From Roseiarcus sp963759955 (lineage in GTDB: Bacteria > Pseudomonadota > Alphaproteobacteria > Rhizobiales > Beijerinckiaceae), in the NCBI GenBank assembly GCA_963759955.1, contig CAVXCA010000079.1, positions 1 to 64,000 of the forward strand: a DNA stretch of 64,000 bases, in the 5' to 3' direction. The notes beneath the pieces were generated by a model. That model ran no database searches. It was not told the origin of the DNA and was given only the letters and a program-made list of their open reading frames with translations. Shown here one piece after another: positions 50,441 to 59,513 of the stretch. Position 1 is the first letter of the stretch; each line of letters opens with the position of its first letter. Both the position numbers and the translations under genes were made by a program.

Positions 50441-51478
50441 TCAGGCCGCCGCGGCTTCCATCGACGCCGTGTATTGGCCGCGTCGCGCGGCCTGGTTGCA
50501 CCGCGCTCGATGGCCGAACGATTTCTGCGCCGCCGCCGCGTTGGCGTCCTTGCCGGCCCAGATGTCCATTCCCGGCTGCTGGATCGCGCGCGCGAAGGAA
50601 AACGCCAGCGCCCAAGGCGCGCGCCCACCCGCGCCCTTGAAGCGGACGTTCATCGCGTTGAGCCGGGCGGAGGCGAGTTCGCTGGTCTGGCCTCCCGAGA
50701 GGAACGCGACTCCCGGAACCGCCGCGGGCACAACCCGCAACAGGCTCTCCACGGTGGCGTCGGCGACTTCGTCGACCGTCTCCTGCTTGGGGCAGGCCAA
50801 TCCCGGCAGCACCATGTTCGCCTTCAGGATCATCGCCTCCAGCGTCACCCCTTGGACGACCAGATGGTTGAACACGCTGCGCAGGACTTTCTCGGTTTCT
50901 CGCCGGCAACGTTCGAGCGTGTGGTCGCCGTCCATCAGCACTTCCGGCTCGACCACCGGCACGAGACCCGCTTCCTGGCACAACGCGGCGTAACGCGCCA
51001 AAGCATGGGCGTTGGCCTCGATGCAGGCGCGGCTCGGGATGGCCTCGCCGATCGTGATCACCGCGCGCCACTTGGCGAAGCGGGCGCCCAGTTGGAAATA
51101 CGCCTTCAACCGATCGCGCAGGCCGTCGAGGCCCTCGCTGACCTTCTCTCCGGGATGGAGGGCGAGATCCTTGGCGCCGGCGTCGACCTTGACGCCGGGG
51201 ATGATGCCGGCGTCGGTGAGAACCTTGACGATCGGCGCGCCGGCCTTGGTCGTCTGGCGCAGCGTCTCGCTGAACAGGATCGCGCCGCTGATGCTCTCGC
51301 CCAGACCCGGCGTCGTCGCCAGCAATTCGCGGTAGGCGCGCCGGGCCTCCTCGGTCTGGGGAATGCCCACTTTGGCGAAGCGCCGGTGGATCGTCGGAAC
51401 GCTCTCGTCCATCGCGAGCAAACCTTTGTCGCCGGCGACCAGCGCCTGCGCGACCTGCCTCAACGTCTGCGTTGCCAT
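50441..51478 (-). CDS. Class I fructose-bisphosphate aldolase
   Basis: A 345-residue class I (Schiff-base) aldolase of the glycolytic_aldolase family. It has GDKGLLAMDESVPTIHRRF, PGVKVDAGAKDLALHPGEKV, the segment VPVVEPEVLMDGDHTLERC and the Schiff-base Lys in MILKANMVLPGLACPK, then AAVPGVAFLSGGQTSELASA. It would serve glycolysis, gluconeogenesis or the Calvin cycle. The last ~20 residues are diverged. The nearest same-strand gene is the epimerase. Confidence 0.93.
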   Translation of the reverse strand: MATQTLRQVAQALVAGDKGLLAMDESVPTIHRRFAKVGIPQTEEARRAYRELLATTPGLGESISGAILFSETLRQTTKAGAPIVKVLTDAGIIPGVKVDAGAKDLALHPGEKVSEGLDGLRDRLKAYFQLGARFAKWRAVITIGEAIPSRACIEANAHALARYAALCQEAGLVPVVEPEVLMDGDHTLERCRRETEKVLRSVFNHLVVQGVTLEAMILKANMVLPGLACPKQETVDEVADATVESLLRVVPAAVPGVAFLSGGQTSELASARLNAMNVRFKGAGGRAPWALAFSFARAIQQPGMDIWAGKDANAAAAQKSFGHRARCNQAARRGQYTASMEAAAA

Positions 51479-51708
51479 TGTGCGTCGCTCCCTGGTTTGG
51501 GCCTGATCGCGGCTCTCCGTGTTGGTTCTGAAGCGACAACGATGTCAGAGCGAGCAAGGATTCCTGTTGAGCAGGATCAACGCGGCGGGGAAATTCGGGC
51601 TCGACCCGCCATAGGAGCCGTCCGCGGGGCCGACTTGGGAATCCTCTCGGGGGCCTATAATCTGCTCCAACTCGCCGTCGACGAAGTCCCTTTCTCGAGT
51701 CACGCCCA

Positions 51709-53031
51709 TTGAAAATAAGCCGCGTCCCGCCGTCCTGCGATGAAATCCGCGCTCTGGCCGGTTCGAGCGCGCTGCGGAGCGCGTGGGAGCGCTTGAAGGA
51801 ACATCCGCTGTCGCGGATCGGGCCGGGCCTGATCACCGGCGTGGCGGACGACGATCCCAGCGGCATCGCCACCTATTCTCAGGCGGGCGCGCAGTTCGGC
51901 CTCGACATGCTGTGGACCATGCCGCTGGCCTATCCGCTGATGTCGGCGATTCAGTCGATTTGCGCGCGCATCGGCCGGGTGACCGGCAAAGGCCTCGCCG
52001 CCAACATCAAGGCGACGTTCCCGCCGATCGTTCTGCAAGGCATGGTGTTGCTGCTGCTCATCGCCAACACCTTCAACATCGCCGCCGACATCGCCGCCGT
52101 GGGCGCTGTCGGAGAGCTTGTCACCGGCTTCGATCGCCGCCTGATGACGCTGTTCTTCGTGTTCCTGTCCGTGCTGCTGCAGGTGTTCGTCCCCTACCAC
52201 CGCTATGTTTTTTACCTGAAGTGGCTGACTCTTTCGCTGCTCGCGTACGTTGCGGTCGCGTTCACCGTCCACATTCCCTGGGATCAGGTGGCGCTCCACA
52301 CGCTCTGGCCGCGGTTCCCGCTCAACGCCGACGCCGCCACGGTGGTGCTCGGCGTGTTCGGCACGACGATCAGCCCCTATCTCTTTTTCTGGCAGGCCTC
52401 GGAGGAGATCGAGGACATGCGGGGCGCGCCGCCGCTGGTGGGCGACGGGGAGAGAGCCGCCTCGGAGTTGCGCCGCATCCGCTGGGACACCTGGAGCGGC
52501 ATGCTCTATTCCGACGTCACCGCCTACTTCATCATCCTCGCCACCGCGGTCACGCTCCACGCGGCGGGAATCACCAACGTTGCAACCGCCGCGCAGGCCG
52601 CGAGCGCGCTGCGACCGCTGGCGGGCGACTTCGCCTATTTGTTGTTCGCGCTCGGCATTCTCGGCGTCGGTCTGATCGGCGTCCCCGTGCTCGCCGGCTC
52701 CGGCGCTTACGCGCTGTGCGAGGCGATGGGCTGGGACTGGGGCCTCGAACGCAAGTCGCGGGAGGCGCGCGGGTTCTACGGCGTCATCGCGTTCAGCGTG
52801 CTCGCCGGACTCGCCATCCTCTATTCGCCGATCAGTCCGATGAAGGCGCTGTTCTGGAGCGCGGTGCTGAACGGAATCGTGGCGGCTCCGATGATGGCGG
52901 TGATCATCGTCTTGGCCTCGAAGAAATCGGTGATGGGCGCTTACACCGCGAGCCGCTCGCTCGTCGTTCTCGCCTCGATCGGCGCCGCGATCATGGGCGC
53001 GGCCGCCGTTTGGATGTTCCTGCCGCAGTGA
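51709..53031 (+). CDS. NRAMP-family metal ion transporter, non-canonical metal site
   Basis: A 440-residue protein with about eleven membrane helices and the NRAMP fold (PGLITGVADDDPSGIATYS at the start). The TM1 motif is Asp49-Pro-Ser-Gly52 instead of DPGN. TM6 reads GTTISPYLFFW (Ser222-Pro-Tyr) in place of the MPH motif with the metal-binding Met, so selectivity for Mn/Fe is doubtful. It may move Mg or other ions. The TTG at 51709 is the only start that keeps the conserved N-terminus, so the start is uncertain. Confidence 0.85.
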   Translation: MKISRVPPSCDEIRALAGSSALRSAWERLKEHPLSRIGPGLITGVADDDPSGIATYSQAGAQFGLDMLWTMPLAYPLMSAIQSICARIGRVTGKGLAANIKATFPPIVLQGMVLLLLIANTFNIAADIAAVGAVGELVTGFDRRLMTLFFVFLSVLLQVFVPYHRYVFYLKWLTLSLLAYVAVAFTVHIPWDQVALHTLWPRFPLNADAATVVLGVFGTTISPYLFFWQASEEIEDMRGAPPLVGDGERAASELRRIRWDTWSGMLYSDVTAYFIILATAVTLHAAGITNVATAAQAASALRPLAGDFAYLLFALGILGVGLIGVPVLAGSGAYALCEAMGWDWGLERKSREARGFYGVIAFSVLAGLAILYSPISPMKALFWSAVLNGIVAAPMMAVIIVLASKKSVMGAYTASRSLVVLASIGAAIMGAAAVWMFLPQ

Positions 53032-53127
53032 GCCGCGACGCCGGGCTATTCACAAGGCGAGGCGATCGGGTAAAGAACGATTCCAACAAATCGGGCGCTC
53101 GTCGCCGCGAAGGAAAAACGAGGAAGA

Positions 53128-53682
53128 ATGGCCAGAGTGTTTTTCACCGCCGATACGCATTTCGGGCACGCGCGCGCCCTGACCATGCGCAAGCGCCCGT
53201 TTGCGAGCCTCGAGGAAATGGACGAGGCTATGATCGCGCGTTGGAACGCGACGGTCGGCGAGGACGACGAAGTCTATCACCTGGGCGACTTCGCCTCCTT
53301 CGAAAGCGAAGACGTCGGCGCCACCCTCGAGCGCCTCAGCGGCCGTATCCACCTGATCCTCGGCAACAACGACGAACCGGGGGCGATCGCACGCGCGGGT
53401 CGCTTCGCCACGGTCGGCGAGATGCGCGAACTGACCATCGAAGGGCAGCGGATCTTCCTTTGTCATTACCCGATGCGCGACTGGCCGAACGCTTGGCGCG
53501 GCGCCTGGCACATGTTCGGCCATGTCCACGGACGCTTCGACCGCGATCCCTTCGGCCTCAGCCTCGACGTCGGCGTCGACAGCCATGGCTTCGCGCCGGT
53601 CTCCTTTGCTGCGATCGCAGGGATCATGGCGGCCCGCATCGCTGCTCGCGACGAGAAGCGCGCGCGCGTCGCCGCGGAGTAG
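53128..53682 (+). CDS. Metallophosphoesterase
   Basis: A 184-residue calcineurin-like phosphoesterase. The metal motifs appear in order: VFFTADTHFGHARAL, EVYHLGDFASFES, LILGNNDEPGAI, FLCHYPMRDW and HMFGHVHGRFDR. It resembles small YfcE-type or phage-type enzymes acting on phosphodiesters. A GGAAAAACGAGGAAGA precedes the start. It stands alone upstream of a repeat element. Confidence 0.88.
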   Translation: MARVFFTADTHFGHARALTMRKRPFASLEEMDEAMIARWNATVGEDDEVYHLGDFASFESEDVGATLERLSGRIHLILGNNDEPGAIARAGRFATVGEMRELTIEGQRIFLCHYPMRDWPNAWRGAWHMFGHVHGRFDRDPFGLSLDVGVDSHGFAPVSFAAIAGIMAARIAARDEKRARVAAE

Positions 53683-53705
53683 GGGTACAGGTCGGGGCCT
53701 GCGCT

Positions 53706-53962
53706 CCTTCCCCCCTTGCGGGGGAAGGTGTCATCGCGTCAGCGATGACGGATGAGGGGGATCGCGCGAAGCGCGATGGTTTCGATCAGAGCAGGTCGCG
53801 TTCCAACGCGTTGCGAACCCGCACGTTACGATCGCGATTGCCTTGCATGCGAAACTGCAGAGCCATCGCGCTGCGCGCGATCCCCCTCATCCCAAGGCGA
53901 ATGCGAAGCATTCGTCCTCCGTCACGCTTCGCGTGACACCTTCCCCCGCGAGGGGGGAAGGG
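53706..53962. repeat. REP-like inverted-repeat element
   Basis: Two opposite arms (53706-53767 and about 53874-53962) each hold the same set: a CTTCCCCC/GGGGGAAG stem, a GTCA-type hairpin (TCATCGC-GCGATGA in the left, GTCACGC-GCGTGAC in the right) and GATGAGGGGGATCGCGC. A further hairpin GAATGC-gaa-GCATTC lies inside the right arm near 53900. The whole can fold into a large cruciform. It starts 24 bp after the metallophosphoesterase gene and ends 10 bp before the hdrB stop, so it may terminate both transcripts. The type is typical of dispersed alphaproteobacterial REP elements. Confidence 0.75.
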
Positions 53963-53971
53963 ATCGCGCCC

Positions 53972-54892
53972 TCACTTTTTGCCGCCGCCTTTCGCCATCG
54001 CCTCGAGCTTCTCCGAGCGGATGGTGTTGCGGTGCAGGGCGGCGTCTTTCACGCCGTCCATGCCGAACGCGACCGCCATCAACTGGCTGTAGAAGACGAC
54101 CGGAATGTTGTAGTTCGTGCCGAACTTCGCGTTGATCGCCGGCTGATACATCTCGACGTTGGTCTGGCACAGCGGGCAAGGCGTCGAGATGACGTCGGCG
54201 CCCGCCTTGGCCGCCTCTTCGAGGATGTTCTTCATCAGGTGCAGCGTGCGCTCCGGGCTCATCACCGCCACCGAGCCGCCGCAGCACGAGGTCTTGTGCG
54301 CGAAGGGCACGGCCTCGGCGCCGCACGCGCGGGTGAAGTCGTCGAGGAAGGTCGGATCGTCGTAGGCGTCGTAATCGCCGCCGGCCGCCGTTCCGGCGAA
54401 GGGGCGCACGGTCTGGCAGCCGACGTAGCCCGCGACCTTGAGGCCGGTCAGCGGCTTTTCGACCCGCTTCTCGATCGCTTCGACGCCGACGTCGTTGACC
54501 AGCACTTCGCAGGCGTGGCGCACCTTGAGCTCGGCGGTGTAGCTCAAGCCGCCGGCGTCGAGCGCCTCGTTGACCTGCGCGCGCTTCTTCACGTCGGCCT
54601 TGATCTTCTCGTTGCCGGCGTGGGTGTTGAGATAGCAGGCGGCGCAGCCGGTGATGACGTCCTGCGTTCCCTTCTGTTGCGCCTTGGCGAGGTTGCGCCC
54701 GGTCAGCGCGAGGTTGGGCAATTGCCCGCCGCCGATATGGCCGACCGATGCGCCGCAGCAGTTCCAGTCCTCGATGTCGTCGAGCGCGACGCCGACTTCG
54801 GGCATGATCGCGCGCAACGATTCGTCGAGATGCCGGCCGCTGCCCTGCGACGAGCAGCCGGGATAATAGGTCATGGTCTTCTTGTCGGTCAT
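53972..54892 (-). CDS. hdrB: Heterodisulfide reductase subunit B-like protein HdrB
   Basis: A 306-residue soluble protein with two cysteine-rich CCG domains that ligate noncubane [4Fe-4S] clusters in HdrB. The first has YYPGCSS, DIEDWNCCGAS and ITGCAACYLN; the second has VGCQTVRP, HKTSCCGGSVAVMS and TPCPLCQTN. It is the last gene of qmoA-qmoB-hdrC-hdrB. With HdrC it probably replaces QmoC as the module that passes electrons between QmoAB and another carrier, but no membrane anchor is encoded. Confidence 0.9.
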   Translation of the reverse strand: MTDKKTMTYYPGCSSQGSGRHLDESLRAIMPEVGVALDDIEDWNCCGASVGHIGGGQLPNLALTGRNLAKAQQKGTQDVITGCAACYLNTHAGNEKIKADVKKRAQVNEALDAGGLSYTAELKVRHACEVLVNDVGVEAIEKRVEKPLTGLKVAGYVGCQTVRPFAGTAAGGDYDAYDDPTFLDDFTRACGAEAVPFAHKTSCCGGSVAVMSPERTLHLMKNILEEAAKAGADVISTPCPLCQTNVEMYQPAINAKFGTNYNIPVVFYSQLMAVAFGMDGVKDAALHRNTIRSEKLEAMAKGGGKK

Positions 54893-54913
54893 GAACTCAT
54901 CCTCTCCGGCCGA

Positions 54914-55516
54914 TCACTGCCGCTGTTCGATTTCGCGCGCCTTGGCGAGGATCGCTTGCAGGCCCTTGCGGTCCTTGATCTTGTGCGGCAGGCCGATGTG
55001 CATGCGGCCCGTCTTGACCATGCCGAGGGCGATCTTGAGATTGGCCATCGCGCGCTTGTAGCCTTCGCCGAGGCCGAGCGAGAAGAAATAGCGCATCGTC
55101 ACCAGCCGTTCGTCCGTGCGCCCGAACGCCCTCGCCGACCACCAGAACGACTGCGAAAAATTCTTGTTCTCGTGCGGGCCCTTGGCGTAGCCGAATTCGG
55201 CCGACTTCGCCGCGAGGTCTTGCAGGATGTAAGTGACCGGCACGCCGCGCGGGCAGCGCACGACGCAGCGATAGCAGCTCGTGCAATTCCACTGCGTGTT
55301 GGCGGAGAGCACCTCTTCCTTCATGCCGGCGCGGATCATCATGAACAATTTGCGCGGGCCGTAGTCCATTTGCACGCCGATCGGGCACGAGCCCGAGCAG
55401 GCGCCGCATTGCATGCACAAGCTGAGCTTGTCGCCGCCGTTGACGTTTTGATAGACCCATTTGGCGAAGGAAAGATCGTACTTCTTGGCGGCGGCGGCGG
55501 GAGCGGGCGTCGTCAT
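54914..55516 (-). CDS. hdrC: Heterodisulfide reductase subunit C-like protein HdrC
   Basis: A 200-residue protein with two [4Fe-4S] motifs, CMQCGACSGSCPIG near residues 34-47 and CTSCYRCVVRCPRG near 77-90, flanked by helical segments as in HdrC. No QmoC-type membrane helices for haem b are present. It lies between qmoB (1 bp) and hdrB (21 bp). It presumably carries electrons from QmoB to HdrB. Confidence 0.9.
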   Translation of the reverse strand: MTTPAPAAAAKKYDLSFAKWVYQNVNGGDKLSLCMQCGACSGSCPIGVQMDYGPRKLFMMIRAGMKEEVLSANTQWNCTSCYRCVVRCPRGVPVTYILQDLAAKSAEFGYAKGPHENKNFSQSFWWSARAFGRTDERLVTMRYFFSLGLGEGYKRAMANLKIALGMVKTGRMHIGLPHKIKDRKGLQAILAKAREIEQRQ

Positions 55517-55517
55517 T

Positions 55518-57806
55518 TTAGAAGCCCTTCATCGGGTTGGGGGGCAGGGCGCGGATCAATTCGGCGAAGGTGTCGATGACCTTGGGCGCGTGCGCCGAAT
55601 CGCCGATCGCGATTTCCTCGAAGGCGATGCGCTCCGATTCCAGCATCATGCTCTTGAGCGTCTCGCCGACCTTCGACATCCGCTCGCGCGCGATCGCCGA
55701 ACCCTTGACGAAATGGCACTGGTAGTCGTCGCCCGACTTGCAGCCCATCAGCATGATGCCGTCGTAGCCCTTCTGCAGCGCGGTCGAGACCCATTGCAGC
55801 GTCACCGAGCCGAGGCAGCGCACCGGAATGATGCGCACGAACGGCGACCACGACGAGCGGTTGACGCCCGCCATGTCGATAGCGGGATAGGCGTCGTTCT
55901 CGCAGGCGAGCACCAGGATGCGCGGCTTTTCCGCGAACTCGTCCGGGATCTCGTTGGCCTCGATCATCGCGTTGACCATCTGCGGATTGTAGTTGTCGAA
56001 CGTGATGGTCTGGACCGGGCAGGCGCCCATGCAGGTGCCGCAGCGCCGGCAACGCGCGAAGTTGATGGTTGGCCGGCCGGTGTCGTCCTCGTCGATGGCG
56101 CCGAACGGGCACTCGACCGTGCAGCGCCGGCACTTGGTGCATTTGTCGTGGCCGATCTTGGGATAGGAGAGATCGCCGGCGCGCGGAAGCACAGCGACGC
56201 CGCCGCTCGCGCCCTCGATCGCCTGGATCGCCTTCATCACTGCGCCGGTGGCGTCCTCCGCGCTCTCGGCCATGTCCATCGGCCGGCGCACCGGGCCGGC
56301 GGTGTGGATGCCGGTGCGGCGCGTCTCATAGGGGAAGCAGATGTAATGGCTGTCCGAAAAGCCGTCGGCGAGGATCGGGATGTGCGGACCCTGGCGGTAT
56401 TGCAGGTTGAGGATCGGCCCGCCCGGCGGCAGGCCCTTGTCGATATGCGGCCACGGCGAGCCCTGGCTGTCGGCGTAGCCCGCGACCTTGATCGGCGTGA
56501 CGGGATTGATGTCGTCGACGAGCTGCAACGCGCTCTTTTCCGGCTCGATCGCCGGGGCGTCGACGTCGGTCGAATTGGGCACCATGCCGGTGGCGAGCAC
56601 GATGAGGTCGAGGCCGGCGAGCGGAACCTCGTCGCCGAGCAGTTCGTCGGCGTAGGAAACCGTCATCGCGGCGCCGTCGACCGACTTCACCTTGCCCTTC
56701 ATGAAGATGACGCCGTTGCGCTGCGCCTCGCGATAAAATTCCTCGGCCGTGCCGGGCGTGCGCAATTCCTCGTAGACGATGTAGGCGGAGGCTTCGCGAT
56801 CGTCCTTGACGACCTGCAAGGCCTGCTTGATCGAGGCCGAGCAACAAACCGACGAGCAATAGGGCAGGTGGTCGGGGTCGCGGCTGCCTGCGCATTGGAT
56901 GAAGGCGATGTTGCGCGCCGGCGCGCCGTTCGAGGGCCGCTTGGGCGCGCCCTTGGCGAGCATCGCCTCGAATTCGACGCCAGTCACCACATCGGGCGTC
57001 GCACCGTAGCCGAGATAGCCGAGCTTGGTCGCGTCGTAGGGGCGCCAGCCGGTCGCGACGATGATGGCGCCGACCGTCTCGCTCGTCTCCTGACCGCCTT
57101 GCGCGATCGTGACGGAGAACGCGCCTGGCTGGCCGGACGTGCTCTTGACGAGCGCGCTGGTCATCACGCGGATGCGCTGCTCCGCCTTCACCGTCGCGAT
57201 CAGCTTGTCCATGTCGTTGGGGCGCACGTCGCGATAGGGCGGCAGGTGCGGCGTGCGCTTCGACCATTTCGCCGACCAGCCGCCGAGCGCGTCGCTCTTT
57301 TCGACGATCAGCGCGTCGTAGCCGGACCTCGCCGCCTCCAGCGCCGCGGTGAGGCCGGTGACGCCGCCGCCGACCACCATCACCTTGCGCGCGACTTCGC
57401 CGAGCGCGGCGGGCGCCAGCATCTCGGTGCGAGCCAACTGCGTCGCCGCCATGCGGATCTGGTCGGCGGCGAGCATCTGCGTGTCCTCGGCCCCAGCGGG
57501 CTGCGACCACGCGACCTGCTCGCGCAGGTTGGCGCGCACCACCGAGACGCCGTCGAAGCGGAAGCGATCGGCCATCACGCGCGGCGAACAGGCGCCGACG
57601 ACCAGCCGGTTGACCGCGCCTTCGTCGATGTCGCGCTTGATTTCGGCGACGCCCTCGGGCGCGCACAGCGCGTCGCGCGCGACGCAGCGGCCAATGCGGA
57701 ATTCGCTCTTGGCGACTGTCTCCAGGGCGCCCACGTCGACGCTGCCGGCGATGCCGCAGCCCTTGCAGAGGTAAACGCCGGGTTTCTTCTCGGACACGCT
57801 TCCCAT
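55518..57806 (-). CDS. qmoB: QmoB-like HdrA/MvhD flavoprotein
   Basis: A 762-residue flavoprotein. The N-terminal HdrA-type part has a Cys-rich start (YLCKGCGIAGSVD), the FAD motif VMVVGGGVTGLTAALEAARS, and FIQCAGSRDPDHLPYCSSVC. Two [4Fe-4S] motifs, CTKCRRCTVECPFGA and CRRCGTCMGACPVQ, lie near residues 530-580, and a C-terminal MvhD-like domain reads VLACENDAYPAIDMA through PVRCLGSVTLQW to MGCKSGDDYQCHF. This is the QmoB composition. It works with QmoA next to APS reductase as electron exchanger. Confidence 0.92.
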   Translation of the reverse strand: MGSVSEKKPGVYLCKGCGIAGSVDVGALETVAKSEFRIGRCVARDALCAPEGVAEIKRDIDEGAVNRLVVGACSPRVMADRFRFDGVSVVRANLREQVAWSQPAGAEDTQMLAADQIRMAATQLARTEMLAPAALGEVARKVMVVGGGVTGLTAALEAARSGYDALIVEKSDALGGWSAKWSKRTPHLPPYRDVRPNDMDKLIATVKAEQRIRVMTSALVKSTSGQPGAFSVTIAQGGQETSETVGAIIVATGWRPYDATKLGYLGYGATPDVVTGVEFEAMLAKGAPKRPSNGAPARNIAFIQCAGSRDPDHLPYCSSVCCSASIKQALQVVKDDREASAYIVYEELRTPGTAEEFYREAQRNGVIFMKGKVKSVDGAAMTVSYADELLGDEVPLAGLDLIVLATGMVPNSTDVDAPAIEPEKSALQLVDDINPVTPIKVAGYADSQGSPWPHIDKGLPPGGPILNLQYRQGPHIPILADGFSDSHYICFPYETRRTGIHTAGPVRRPMDMAESAEDATGAVMKAIQAIEGASGGVAVLPRAGDLSYPKIGHDKCTKCRRCTVECPFGAIDEDDTGRPTINFARCRRCGTCMGACPVQTITFDNYNPQMVNAMIEANEIPDEFAEKPRILVLACENDAYPAIDMAGVNRSSWSPFVRIIPVRCLGSVTLQWVSTALQKGYDGIMLMGCKSGDDYQCHFVKGSAIARERMSKVGETLKSMMLESERIAFEEIAIGDSAHAPKVIDTFAELIRALPPNPMKGF

Positions 57807-57849
57807 CTCCCTTTTCGCGCCGCCGTTTCCGGCTTCGCCTTAAGATCGC

Positions 57850-59133
57850 TTACGCGCCTCTGACCGCTTGCACCGCCTTCAGCGCGGCCGCCGTCGCCGA
57901 CTGCACCGACATCGAAACGTCGAGCGGCCCCGATGCGACGCCGGCGGAGAAGATGCCCGCGCCGTCGCCTTCCTGCGGCGTGAGGAAGCCGTATTCGTCG
58001 GCGGCGACGCCGAATTGCGGGCGATAGCCGGCCACCGCGCTCGGCTGCATGCCGGTCGCCAGCACGACGAGATCGTACGGCTCGGCGTAAATCTGGCGCT
58101 CGATGGTGCGCTCGCCGTGCAGGACCGGCCTGCCGTCCTCGCCGATGCGGATATGCGCGGGCTTCGACTTGATGAACGTCACCTGCGGATCGGACCGGAC
58201 CTTGTTGTAGAAGGCCTCGAGCTTATCGTGGGCGCGAATGTCGATGTAATAGATGTGCACCTCGGCGTCGGCGTACTGCTCGCGCACGTAAGCGGCGTGC
58301 TTGAGCGAGCCGAGGCAGCAGATGCGCGAGCAATAGGGCAGGTGGTTGAGGTCGCGCGAGCCCGCGCATTGGATGAGCGCGATCCTTTTGGCCGGCTCGC
58401 CGTTCGAGGGCCGCAGGATCTTGCCGTGGGTCGGCCCGTTGTGGGCGGCGAGCCGCTCCATCTCGACGTTGGTGACGATGTCGGGGCTGTGGCCGTAGCT
58501 GTAGACGTCGAGCTTCATCGGGTCGTAGGGCCGCCAGCCGGTCGCCCAGACCACCGCGCCGACGCGAAGATCGAAATTTTCGCCCTTGTCGTTGGGGTCG
58601 ATCGCGCCGTAGCGGCAGGCCGCCGCGAGCTTGTCGCCCTCGCCCGCGGCGATCGCCTCCGGCGCGACCACGTAGCGCATCGGAAACGCGTGCTCGTGCG
58701 GCAGGTAGGCGCCCTTGACCTTGTCGAGGCCGTAATTGAACGGATTGGCGACCATCGTCTGGCTCGCCTCGGCGCAATCGCCGCAGGCGACGCAGCGCTC
58801 GCTGACGAACCGTGGATGGCGCTTCACCGTCGCCTTGTAGTCGCCGCGCGATCCCGAGATGTCGACGACCTCGCACATCGTCAGAACCTTGACGCGCGGG
58901 TTCTTGCGCAGCCGCTGGTAGTTGATCTCCAAGCCGCAGGTCGGATGGCAGAGTTTGGGGAAATAGCGGTTGAACCGCGTCACCCGGCCGCCCAGGCTCG
59001 CCTCGCGCTCGAGAAGAATGACGTCGTGCCCGACCTCAGCGGCCTCGAGCGCGGCCGTAACTCCGGCGATGCCGCCGCCGACGACGAGAATCGTCTGGCT
59101 CGTCGGGCCGTCGCCCTTGCCACCGATCGCCAT
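57850..59133 (-). CDS. qmoA: QmoA-like HdrA flavoprotein
   Basis: A 427-residue HdrA-type flavoprotein. It has FAD motif ILVVGGGIAGVTAALEAAEV, the cysteine segment FPKLCHPTCGLEINYQRL, CVACGDCAEASQ and IQCAGSRDLNHLPYCSRIC. It ends in SAGVASGPLDVSMSVQSATA, as in QmoA. The ATG at 59133 is used because AGGAGGCGTG precedes it. It is the first gene of the minus-strand operon, divergent from sat, and 43 bp from qmoB. Confidence 0.93.
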   Translation of the reverse strand: MAIGGKGDGPTSQTILVVGGGIAGVTAALEAAEVGHDVILLEREASLGGRVTRFNRYFPKLCHPTCGLEINYQRLRKNPRVKVLTMCEVVDISGSRGDYKATVKRHPRFVSERCVACGDCAEASQTMVANPFNYGLDKVKGAYLPHEHAFPMRYVVAPEAIAAGEGDKLAAACRYGAIDPNDKGENFDLRVGAVVWATGWRPYDPMKLDVYSYGHSPDIVTNVEMERLAAHNGPTHGKILRPSNGEPAKRIALIQCAGSRDLNHLPYCSRICCLGSLKHAAYVREQYADAEVHIYYIDIRAHDKLEAFYNKVRSDPQVTFIKSKPAHIRIGEDGRPVLHGERTIERQIYAEPYDLVVLATGMQPSAVAGYRPQFGVAADEYGFLTPQEGDGAGIFSAGVASGPLDVSMSVQSATAAALKAVQAVRGA

Positions 59134-59513
59134 CACGCCTCCTCCCTGTTCGCTTGGGTGCTTCCCAAGATCGATCCGTATCCAAGTCCATGCGGCAACT
59201 TGTCGCGGGCCTGCCAATCATCCCCGCCGCGGCGGCTCAGCGCCGCGCTGTCGAAGAGATGAAGTCGACCCGCCTGGGGGCAGCCCCTCGGCGGCCGAAC
59301 CGGCGGACTTTTCAGTCCTTTGGCCCGCCCTTGCGAGGCGAACTGCCGATTTTGCGGCCAACTGCGGCGTGCTCATGCCCGCTCCCTTGCCTTTCCCGTC
59401 CCACTTTTTTCAATTCAATAATTCGTGTATTTGAATATTATGCTGAACCGACCCTCCGCTGCAAGCCGGAAGGGCAGTCGGCGCGAAAAAACGACCTACG
59501 GAGGGAACGACGC
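59134..59513. promoter_or_regulatory. Divergent qmoA-sat intergenic region with SqrR/BigR-like box
   Basis: The 380-bp region holds one AT-rich patch at about 59400-59445. In it ATTC (59421-59424) and GAAT (59433-59436) are separated by exactly 8 bases, with another ATTC at 59413. As I recall, ATTC-N8-GAAT is the operator consensus of the persulfide-sensing ArsR-type repressor SqrR, and the BigR site is similar. The box is about 78 bp before the sat start. No ArsR gene is in the window. The remainder of the gap shows no supported gene. Confidence 0.55.

Noticed and set aside
49446..51872. Reading the epimerase as the C-terminus of an 808-residue fusion
   Set aside because: The upstream part is the frame-shifted shadow of the aldolase gene. 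The extended-SDR domain begins cleanly at the ATG at 50345.
55461..57863. An 800-codon plus-strand open frame opposite qmoB
   Set aside because: It overlaps a gene with clear FAD and Fe-S motifs and shows no recognisable domain; it is a GC-driven shadow.
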